Below, piece after piece: positions 7,915 through 13,643 of a DNA stretch of 25,089 bases (its first letter is position 1; each line of letters begins with the position of its first letter). A model generated the notes under the pieces. The model worked only from the letters and a program-made list of their open reading frames with translations, searched no databases and was not told the origin of the DNA. The DNA is from DASTOB01 sp035720425 (lineage in GTDB: Bacteria > Chloroflexota > Limnocylindria > Limnocylindrales > CSP1-4). Where the stretch lies: assembly GCA_035720425.1 (NCBI GenBank), contig DASTOB010000034.1, positions 1 to 25,089 of the forward strand, written 5' to 3'. The translations under genes and the position numbers were made by a program.

Positions 7915-7944
7915 ACGATACCGTCTCGACCGAGAGACTGTCAA
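7915..7944 (-). promoter_or_regulatory. Candidate promoter of the SRPBCC-flavoprotein-DUF1365-methyltransferase operon
   Basis: On the minus strand a perfect TTGACA (7944-7939) is followed after 18 bases by TATCGT (7920-7915). Initiation near 7908 would give a leader of roughly 36 bases. GTTTGTG (7947-7953) abuts the -35, and GTCTC/GAGAC (7923-7927, 7934-7938) form a dyad inside the spacer. The -35 sequence and 18-base spacing match the FAS1 promoter, supporting co-regulation. Confidence 0.5.
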
Positions 7945-7975
7945 ATGTTTGTGAAAGACCAAGGGAGCACACGAG

Positions 7976-8791
7976 ATGGACGAGACCGAACGGCGCGCCG
8001 GACCGACGACGATCCCGACGGATCGGGCGCGTGGCCTCAATCGCTGGAACCTCGCGCTCGCGGCGATGCACGCCGTGCAAGGAATCGCGATCCTCGCGCT
8101 GTCGTTCGCGAGGGACCCAGTGGCCAGCGCGCCGGTCGTCAGTAGCTACCTGACGTTCGATACCGCGACGAGCTCACTCGTGCCCGCGCAGCGTGCGCTG
8201 TTCGACCTGCCGATCGGCCCGGCCGTGGCGGCGTTCTTCTTCCTCAGCGCACTGGCGCACCTGGCGCTCGCCCTACCCGCTCGCAGCTGGTACGAGCAGA
8301 GCCTCGCGCGCGGGCAGAATCCCGCCCGTTGGATCGAGTACGCGCTGTCGTCGAGCGTGATGATCGTGGTCATCGCGATGCTGGCGGGGATCCAGGAGAT
8401 CGGCACCCTCGTCGCGATCTTCGGCATCAACGCGTCGATGAACCTGTTCGGTTGGAGCATGGAGGCGGCCAACGAGGGTCGGACGCGGACCCAGTGGCTG
8501 CACTACGTCTTCGGCTGCATCGCCGGCGCCGTGCCGTGGATCGTGATCGGCATCGCCCTCTGGACGTCCGCCACGGAGCCGGGTGCCGCGCCGATCCCGG
8601 GCTTCGTGATCGCGATCTTCGTCTCACTGTTCGTCAGCTTCAATGTGTTCGCCATCAACATGGTCCTCCAGTACCGGAGGGTCGGCCGCTGGGCGGACTA
8701 CCTGTACGGCGAACGCGTCTACATGTTCATGAGTCTGTTCGCCAAGTCGCTGCTCGCCTGGCAAGTCTTCGCGGGCACGCTCGCCCCGTAG
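7976..8791 (+). CDS. heR: Heliorhodopsin
   Basis: A 271-residue, seven-helix membrane protein preceded by AAGGGAG eight bases upstream of the ATG. Family hallmarks occur in order: LNRWNLALAAMHAVQG (TM1, His32), SALAHLALAL (TM2, His95), RWIEYALSSSVMIV (TM3, Glu121, Schiff-base counterion position), INASMNLFGWSME (TM4), LQYRRVGRWADYLYGERVYM before TM7, and SLFAKSLLAWQVFAGTL (TM7, Lys257, retinal Schiff base). His32, His95, Glu121, Ser253 and Lys257 correspond to His23, His80, Glu107, Ser237 and Lys241 of HeR-48C12, so it should bind retinal. Heliorhodopsins have inverted topology (N-terminus in the cytoplasm), do not pump well and have slow photocycles, so a sensory role is presumed. It is followed after 20 bases by the SDR gene. 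No retinal-synthesis gene is in the window. Confidence 0.97.
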   Translation: MDETERRAGPTTIPTDRARGLNRWNLALAAMHAVQGIAILALSFARDPVASAPVVSSYLTFDTATSSLVPAQRALFDLPIGPAVAAFFFLSALAHLALALPARSWYEQSLARGQNPARWIEYALSSSVMIVVIAMLAGIQEIGTLVAIFGINASMNLFGWSMEAANEGRTRTQWLHYVFGCIAGAVPWIVIGIALWTSATEPGAAPIPGFVIAIFVSLFVSFNVFAINMVLQYRRVGRWADYLYGERVYMFMSLFAKSLLAWQVFAGTLAP

Positions 8792-8811
8792 CGGGCACGG
8801 AGCCGCCGATC

Positions 8812-9834
8812 ATGGACCCGCGAACGCTCGTCGACGATCTGCTCGAGATCACCGTCATCGGCAGCTTCACCCGGATCGGCCCGGCGGTGAGGCGTCGCCT
8901 GTTCGGGTGGACGGCCCCGCCGCCCGGCGCACTGGCTGGTCGGACGGTCCTCGTCACCGGGCCGACCTCGGGGCTCGGGAGGGCTGCGACGCTCACGTTC
9001 GCCACCCTCGGCGCGAGGGTGATCCTCGTCGGGCGTGACGAAGGCAGGCTTCGCTCGCTGCGCGACGAGCTCGTCGGGGTCCATCGGGACGACCGGTTTC
9101 CGATCGTCGTCACGGACCTGGGCTCGCTCGTGTCCGTGCGCACGGCAGCCGCGCGGATCCTGTCGACGGAGACGCGGCTCGACGTGGTCGTCGACAACGC
9201 CGGCGCGATCGCCCCGGAGCGGACCATCGGGCCCGACGGGATCGAGTCGACCCTCGCCCTGCTCGTCGTGAGTCCGTTCGTGCTGGTATCGGACCTCCTT
9301 CCGCTGCTCCAGCGCACACCGGGATCGCGCGTCATCGCGGTCACGTCCGGAGGCATGTACACGCAGGGCCTTCACCTCGACGATCTCGAGTGGCGGCGCG
9401 GGCCCTACTCGGGCCCGCGCGCGTACGCCCGCGCCAAGCGTGCCCAGGTCGCGCTCATACGTGAGCGGGCTCGTCGCCTCGGGCCGTCCGGTGTGTCGTT
9501 CTCAGCCATGCATCCCGGCTGGGCCGACACGCCCGGGGTCGCCGCGTCGCTGCCGCGTTTCCACCGGTTCATGCGGCCGCTACTGCGCAGCCCACAGGAC
9601 GGTGTCGACACGATCATCTGGCTGGCGTCGCACGCGAATCCGGAATCCGCCCACGGCCGGCTCTACCTCGACCGACGTGAGCGTCCGTTCGATCGGATCC
9701 GCGCTACGCGCGTGTCGGCCGCCGATCGACGGCGACTGTGGGGCGCGATCGTGCGGCTGTCCGGCGAGCCGGATCCGCTTCCGGATGCCGGCCCGGATCG
9801 TGCCCCGGGGCTCGGGGTGTCCGCGGACGACTGA
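8812..9834 (+). CDS. Short-chain dehydrogenase/reductase, DHRS12/retinol-dehydrogenase-like
   Basis: 340 residues. The N-terminal lead ITVIGSFTRIGPAVRRRLFGW precedes the Rossmann motif TGPTSGLG (49-56). DNAG (128-131) replaces the usual NNAG. Catalytic Ser179 lies in VTSGG, and Tyr205/Lys209 form YARAK. HPGWADTP (234-241) is the cofactor-side loop. The N-terminal extension and the catalytic block resemble DHRS12-type SDRs, which group with retinol-dehydrogenase-like enzymes. The substrate is unknown. The gene is 20 bases after the heliorhodopsin gene and probably co-transcribed, so either a lipid aldehyde/ketone or retinal could be the substrate. It ends two bases from the convergent MerR gene. 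Confidence 0.88.
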   Translation: MDPRTLVDDLLEITVIGSFTRIGPAVRRRLFGWTAPPPGALAGRTVLVTGPTSGLGRAATLTFATLGARVILVGRDEGRLRSLRDELVGVHRDDRFPIVVTDLGSLVSVRTAAARILSTETRLDVVVDNAGAIAPERTIGPDGIESTLALLVVSPFVLVSDLLPLLQRTPGSRVIAVTSGGMYTQGLHLDDLEWRRGPYSGPRAYARAKRAQVALIRERARRLGPSGVSFSAMHPGWADTPGVAASLPRFHRFMRPLLRSPQDGVDTIIWLASHANPESAHGRLYLDRRERPFDRIRATRVSAADRRRLWGAIVRLSGEPDPLPDAGPDRAPGLGVSADD

Positions 9835-9836
9835 CG

Positions 9837-10745
9837 TCAGCCTCGACGCGCGACCGCTCCGGCGACGGCCCCGGCGGCCTCGACGACGCGCGACGGGAGG
9901 ACGATGACGCCGTCGCCCGTGGCCGTGTCCGCGGCGGCGGAACCCCCGAGCGCGATGACCGACACGCGCTCCGGGAGCAGCGCTTCGACGACGGCCCGGG
10001 TCGGTACGCGATCCTCGTCCGTCACGACGCCGATCACCGCTGCGCGAGCCTTCGTTCTCCTGACCGCCTCGACCCACGCCTCGACCGGCACGTCGGCCCC
10101 CAGGTAGAGGCAACCAACGCCGCGGCGTCGAAGCGCCACCGAAAACGCAAGGGCACCGAGCTCATGGCGTGATCCCGGTGGCAGGCCGACGACGACCGCG
10201 CTCCGCGCCGGCGAAGCGGCCGCCTGAAACGCGGCGGCGAGACGCCGCGCCACCGCGGCGCTTGCGGCGTGCTCCGCCGCCACGCTCAACGCTCCGGACG
10301 CCCACGCGCCGCCGAGGGCTGCCGACGCGGGCAACAGGACGTCGTCCACGATCGCCTCGAATGATCCGGACGCGAGGATCTCGTCGAGGAGTGCCTCGAT
10401 GTCCGCCGGCGAACTCGACCCGGCGGCGGCGACGAAGCGCTCGACGAGCCGGGACCGATACGGTTCGACGGCCGCGGGACCGCCGGTGCCGGGCGGTGGG
10501 CCGCCGACCGCGACGTCCGTTACGCGCACCTCGCCGGCGCGGATGGCCCGAGCAGCCTCTGAGGCGGACCAGCCGCTCTCGACGAGGCTGCGCATCGTCC
10601 GCAGGGTCCCGATCGCGGCGTCGTCGTAGAGCCGGTAGCCGGATGCGGTCCGGGTCGGCGCGATCACACCGTAGCGTCGCTCCCATGCCCGGATGAGCGG
10701 CGCCCCGAGTCCGGTACGGGCCGAGGCCTGCTTGATCGTGTACAT
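9837..10745 (-). CDS. MerR-family regulator with cobalamin-binding photosensor domain (CarH/LitR type)
   Basis: 302 residues from the ATG at 10745. Residues 1-70 are a MerR winged helix (MYTIKQASARTGL, then WERRYGVIAPTRTASGYRLY). The four-helix cap has Trp148-x9-Glu158-His159, the Wx9EH motif typical of adenosylcobalamin-binding CarH/LitR light sensors. The Rossmann part contains SRHELG (192-197), where His194 is the expected lower cobalt ligand, but the usual Asp/Glu two residues earlier is Ser192. YLGADVP (214-220) is also typical. Family members repress as B12-bound tetramers in the dark and release DNA when light breaks the cobalt-carbon bond. The gene converges on the heliorhodopsin-SDR operon, and the likely targets are the GTTTGTA-bearing promoters nearby. 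No clear Shine-Dalgarno is seen upstream. Confidence 0.92.
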   Translation of the reverse strand: MYTIKQASARTGLGAPLIRAWERRYGVIAPTRTASGYRLYDDAAIGTLRTMRSLVESGWSASEAARAIRAGEVRVTDVAVGGPPPGTGGPAAVEPYRSRLVERFVAAAGSSSPADIEALLDEILASGSFEAIVDDVLLPASAALGGAWASGALSVAAEHAASAAVARRLAAAFQAAASPARSAVVVGLPPGSRHELGALAFSVALRRRGVGCLYLGADVPVEAWVEAVRRTKARAAVIGVVTDEDRVPTRAVVEALLPERVSVIALGGSAAADTATGDGVIVLPSRVVEAAGAVAGAVARRG

Positions 10746-10840
10746 AGTGTGTCCAACGATATCACGCCGGATCGACCGCGAAAGCAACCGCCCCGTTCGC
10801 GACGGATGGCCAGGGCGCGCATGTGACAAACGCTGGACGC

Positions 10841-11218
10841 CTACGGCTTCTCGGTGAGCTCGAACGTGTTGCCGTCCGGATCCTTGAACCAGGCGGCCTT
10901 TGCGCCACCCATCTCGAGGATCCCGTCGACCGTCTTCGCCTCGCCGAAGTCGTACTCCTCGAAGGTGACGCCACGACTGCGAAGGTCGGCCAGGACCGCC
11001 TCGATGTCGCGCACGGCCCAGCCCGCGACGGTATTCCGAGCCGTGCCCGCGCTCTCGGTCTGGTAGAGGTAGAGCCAGGTATCGCCGCCGAACCGGTACC
11101 AGACCCCGTAGCCCTCCTCCAGCTCCGGCCGAAGACCGAGCTTGTCCTCGTACCACTGTCGCGCCTGACCGAGGTCTGCCGTCGCCGCCCGCGCGCTGAT
11201 CGGAAATGCCTCGAGCAT
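10841..11218 (-). CDS. VOC-superfamily protein (glyoxalase/bleomycin-resistance fold)
   Basis: 125 residues, with GGAGGG about seven bases before the ATG. Two beta-alpha-beta-beta-beta modules are recognisable: LGQARQWYEDKLGLRP near the start and the closing AAWFKDPDGNTFELTE. The usual first metal-ligand histidine in the opening strand is absent (ARAATADLG), so it may be a binding protein or a non-canonical metal site rather than a glyoxalase. The substrate cannot be told from sequence. It lies 69 bases downstream of the alpha/beta hydrolase gene on the same strand. Confidence 0.85.
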   Translation of the reverse strand: MLEAFPISARAATADLGQARQWYEDKLGLRPELEEGYGVWYRFGGDTWLYLYQTESAGTARNTVAGWAVRDIEAVLADLRSRGVTFEEYDFGEAKTVDGILEMGGAKAAWFKDPDGNTFELTEKP

Positions 11219-11262
11219 CGGGTCACCCTCCGCGATCGCCGCACCTGGCGGTGCCCGACGAC

Positions 11263-11291
11263 GGTAGACCCTGGAGCCACTCCAGTGTCAA
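11263..11291 (-). promoter_or_regulatory. Possible promoter for the VOC gene with a dyad in the spacer
   Basis: On the minus strand TTGACA (11291-11286), which overlaps the hydrolase stop codon, is followed after 17 bases by TCTACC. The spacer contains the dyad CTGGAG-CCA-CTCCAG (11271-11285). The same dyad could instead be a small terminator for the hydrolase gene. The -10 is poor. Confidence 0.3.
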
Positions 11292-12097
11292 GCCCCGCCA
11301 TCGGGCGCGATGGCCTCCGTGAGCCAGTCGATGAGGCGGTCGATGATCGGATCCGGCGATCCGTGACCGCCGGGGTGCACGAACAGCGCCAGCCGCTCGG
11401 GTTGGTCGCGGTACGCGGGTGCGAGCTGGTCGAACAGCCGCTGGACACGGGCGAACGGCGCCACGGGGTCGTGGCTGCCATGGGCGATCCCGATGCGTCG
11501 CGGGTGGAGCGATCCACTCCGGCCGAGGATGTCGACGAGCGCGCCGGCGGCATCGAGTTCATCGGAACGCCCGGCGGCGGACGGGTACTCGGACGGGTCG
11601 ATCGGCAGCTCGTGGATCATCGGACTGAACAGTGCAAGCGGATCGAGACTGGGGTCCGCGATCGCGGCGAGCAGCGCAGCCTGGCCACCCATCGACGCGC
11701 CAGCGGCGCCGACGACTCCGGTGCACAGCCCGGGCACTGCCCGGAGGTAGGCGGCCACCCGCGAGACGTCTTGGGCCGAGCCGGCACACGCCGGCAGGTA
11801 GTCGAGGATCGGGACGGCGCCGTCCTCCATATCGGCGATCCGGGTGCTGCGCTCTCCGTGGCCGCGCAGATCGACGAGGACGGCCACGATTCCGCGACGG
11901 GCGAGCGTCCGCGCGTCGACGAGGTTGTCTTCCTTGCTGCGGCCGGCGCCATGGAGGATGACGACGGCCGGCCACGGGCCGGACCCGGTCGGTCGGACGA
12001 GGATGGCGGGGATCGGATCCGGTCCGGGGATGGTCAGGTGCTGTTCGGCGGGTGCTTGGGCGCCAACGATGGCGGGCTCGATCCGGATGGCGGTCAT
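11288..12097 (-). CDS. Alpha/beta hydrolase (dienelactone-hydrolase/acyl-peptidase-like)
   Basis: 269 residues, with AGGAG about eight bases upstream of the ATG. The fold is shown by an oxyanion loop VVILHGAGRSKED (about 46-58), the nucleophile elbow GASMGG (Ser), a late aspartate in IAHGSHDPVAPF and a histidine in HPGGHGSPD, giving a complete Ser-Asp-His triad. There is no signal peptide, so it is cytosolic. Likely an esterase or peptidase of the dienelactone hydrolase/prolyl oligopeptidase-like group with unknown substrate. It may be transcribed with the downstream VOC gene. The upstream neighbour on the same strand is an exported protein, from which it is separated by a hairpin. Confidence 0.88.
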   Translation of the reverse strand: MTAIRIEPAIVGAQAPAEQHLTIPGPDPIPAILVRPTGSGPWPAVVILHGAGRSKEDNLVDARTLARRGIVAVLVDLRGHGERSTRIADMEDGAVPILDYLPACAGSAQDVSRVAAYLRAVPGLCTGVVGAAGASMGGQAALLAAIADPSLDPLALFSPMIHELPIDPSEYPSAAGRSDELDAAGALVDILGRSGSLHPRRIGIAHGSHDPVAPFARVQRLFDQLAPAYRDQPERLALFVHPGGHGSPDPIIDRLIDWLTEAIAPDGGA

Positions 12098-12118
12098 CGG
12101 TTGGTTCTCCTCATGTGG

Positions 12119-12152
12119 CAGGCCCGGCAGGCAGCGGCGCCCGCCGGGCCTG
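12119..12152. terminator. 10-bp hairpin between exported-protein gene and hydrolase gene
   Basis: CAGGCCCGGC (12119-12128) and GCCGGGCCTG (12143-12152) form a perfect stem around 14 bases. It lies 29 bases beyond the stop of the minus-strand exported-protein gene and just before the hydrolase ribosome-binding site. No T-run follows. Confidence 0.45.
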
Positions 12153-12158
12153 GCCGTG

Positions 12159-12192
12159 AACGGCTAGCGGCACCAAACGGCTAGCGGCACCA
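12159..12192. repeat. Perfect 17-bp tandem duplication spanning a stop codon
   Basis: AACGGCTAGCGGCACCA occurs twice back to back (12159-12175 and 12176-12192). The second copy includes the last codons and stop (TGG TGC CGC TAG on minus) of the exported-protein gene. The first copy repeats those bases just after the stop. This looks like a recent slippage duplication. Confidence 0.95.
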
Positions 12193-12684
12193 GAACCGCA
12201 GGTGCTCGAACTCGACGACCGTCTCGCCGTCCGGGGTGATCGTCAAGTGGAAGTTGGCGATCGCGGCGCCCCGAGAGCCCTGGTCCCCACGGATCGTCGC
12301 GACGTACGGCGCGGTCACCGTGACCGTTCCGCCCGGCGACTCGTGGATGCCGAGCGGTGCGACCTCCCGACCCACGAACAGCTCGTCCGGCGTGGCCGGG
12401 TTGTCGTCGGAGTCCTCGGCCCAGGTGAGCGTCATCACCGCATTGCCCGAGAGCGACCACGGTCCGCCGGGGACGTCGGGTTCCGTGATATGGATGACGA
12501 TGGTTCCCGTCCGGTGGACGAGCACCGAGTCGGACGTGCATCCGAACTCCACGTGGAACTCGTCGACCGGAATCCGGAACGTCGTCGTCGCGCCGCGCCC
12601 GCCGGCAAGCGCCGGCGAGGCAACGAGCGCACCGAGAGCGAGAGCGAGCACCAGCCCGCGGACCTGAGTTCGTCGCGTTGCCAT
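12181..12684 (-). CDS. Small exported protein, unknown function (SARP-box associated)
   Basis: 167 residues from the ATG at 12684, preceded by GGAGG. The signal peptide MATRRTQVRGLVLALALGAL is followed by SPALA with likely cleavage after residue 27. The mature part is rich in predicted beta strands and has exactly two cysteines, one near the start (EFGCTSD) and one at the end (RFWCR), which could form a disulfide once exported. I do not recognise a named family. A longer frame upstream to 13074 has no plausible start and lacks coding character. A CCACAAC direct repeat lies about 66 bases upstream. It resembles the exported protein at 22919 in size, strand-rich pattern and the cysteine near each end. 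Confidence 0.85.
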   Translation of the reverse strand: MATRRTQVRGLVLALALGALVASPALAGGRGATTTFRIPVDEFHVEFGCTSDSVLVHRTGTIVIHITEPDVPGGPWSLSGNAVMTLTWAEDSDDNPATPDELFVGREVAPLGIHESPGGTVTVTAPYVATIRGDQGSRGAAIANFHLTITPDGETVVEFEHLRFWCR

Positions 12685-12750
12685 GGTCGATGCCTCCGCT
12701 GTCACACCTCGCGGACCACCCGCGGGATGTGGCGCAGGATCACGACGCCC

Positions 12751-12772
12751 GGTTGTGATCCGGTTGTGGTCC
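12751..12772 (-). promoter_or_regulatory. SARP-type direct repeat (11-bp period) upstream of the exported-protein gene
   Basis: Read on the minus strand: GGACCACAACCGGATCACAACC. The heptamers CCACAAC and TCACAAC are separated by CGGA, an 11-bp repeat period that puts both on one helix face, as in known SARP sites. The 3' end is about 66 bases before the start codon at 12684. Nearly the same 22 bases occur at 22815-22837. The -10 hexamer expected eight bases downstream is poor (GTGATC). It could also serve the plus-strand gene at 12926. Confidence 0.6.
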
Positions 12773-12925
12773 ACACCGACTGGGCTCGGTTCGCGACGAT
12801 GAGGAGTTGGATAAGGAACTCCCCGATGTGCCGCTGCCTCCTTAGCGACAGGGTTGCGGACACGGCCGACACGGTGCCTCGAGATCCGCGGCCCACGGAC
12901 GTCGGCGACGATCAAGGGGATCGAC

Positions 12926-13516
12926 ATGAGCAAGGGAATTGACACGACCACGCACCGCCGGCTCCGATTGCTCCTTGCCGGCGCACTCCTTGCTGCCCTC
13001 GCCCTCCCTGGCGCTGCACACGCCGGACCCCCGGCTTCGAGCGGATCCGTCGTCAGGTTCGTGGACAACGGCAACGGCTTCTACATGAATGCCGAGGCGA
13101 CCCGCTCCGCGATCACCGGGGCCCCGGCAGAGTTGGCCTGTCTCGGGATCCGCCCAACGCCCGTCGATCACCAATTCGTCGTGACCGCGAGCGGCGCCGT
13201 CGTCGTCCGGATCAGCGGCGACGAGCGCCCGATCTGGGTCTACGACGGATCACTCGACCAGGTCTGCGGCGCGGTCCTCAGCGGCGGCGCCCCCGCGCTC
13301 GTCGCGGAAGGATCCGTCCGCGAGACGTACACCGACAACGACTTCTTCGTCTCCGGGACCCGCGTGAACTCCTTCGGAACGAACGCGACCGGCTTCGTCG
13401 TCGACGTCGACGGTCGGACATGGGGGCTGACAGCGAGCGGGCGACTCCAGTGGACCCTCGACGGCGACCTGCGAATCATCACGGAGGACATCCGGATGAC
13501 GCCGCGCGGCAATTGA
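12926..13516 (+). CDS. Exported protein of unknown function
   Basis: 196 residues. An AAGGGGA precedes the ATG by about five bases. The N-terminus has a signal peptide (RRLRLLLAGALLAALALPGA, likely cleavage after AHA at residue 33). The mature part is beta-rich with two cysteines (ELACLGI, DQVCGAV) and late blocks NSFGTNATGFVVDVDG and GRLQWTLDGDLRIITEDIRM. I do not recognise a family. It is divergent from the exported-protein gene at 12684 and directly upstream of the LuxR-type STAND regulator on the same strand. The start region contains an imperfect duplication (AAGGGGATCGACA, then AAGGGAATTGACA), giving KGIDMSKGID across the start. A start at 12854 would put 24 residues before the signal peptide and is unlikely. 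Confidence 0.85.
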   Translation: MSKGIDTTTHRRLRLLLAGALLAALALPGAAHAGPPASSGSVVRFVDNGNGFYMNAEATRSAITGAPAELACLGIRPTPVDHQFVVTASGAVVVRISGDERPIWVYDGSLDQVCGAVLSGGAPALVAEGSVRETYTDNDFFVSGTRVNSFGTNATGFVVDVDGRTWGLTASGRLQWTLDGDLRIITEDIRMTPRGN

Positions 13517-13530
13517 TCCGCCACCGTGCC

Positions 13531-13564
13531 GCGGAGGGGACCCGGAGACCCGGGGACCCTCCGC
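13531..13564 (+). terminator. Hairpin downstream of the exported-protein gene
   Basis: GCGGAGGG (13531-13538) pairs with CCCTCCGC (13557-13564), beginning 14 bases after the stop. The loop holds the partly self-complementary CCCGG repeats. No T-run follows. It may reduce read-through into the regulator gene. Confidence 0.45.
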
Positions 13565-13594
13565 ATGTGCCCGAACGGCGCGCGTCGGGGACAT
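13565..13594. promoter_or_regulatory. Inverted repeat in the leader of the LuxR-STAND gene
   Basis: ATGTGCCCGA (13565-13574) and TCGGGGACAT (13585-13594) are inverted repeats with one mismatch, separated by ten bases, ending 49 bases before the regulator start codon. It could be an operator for a dimeric regulator, possibly the LuxR-type protein itself. Confidence 0.35.
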
Positions 13595-13643
13595 GTGGCC
13601 GGCGGCCGACGGTGCTTGCCCGGGTCGCACGGAGGTGCGCAGA

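Noticed and set aside
9837..11156. A longer 439-residue version of the MerR regulator
   Set aside because: MerR proteins start at the winged helix (ATG at 10745). The upstream part is antiparallel to nothing conserved and overlaps the VOC gene in another frame.
12164..12541. A second gene overlapping the exported-protein gene
   Set aside because: The frame ends in the duplicated WCR-stop only because of the 17-bp tandem repeat. Its translation is low-complexity.
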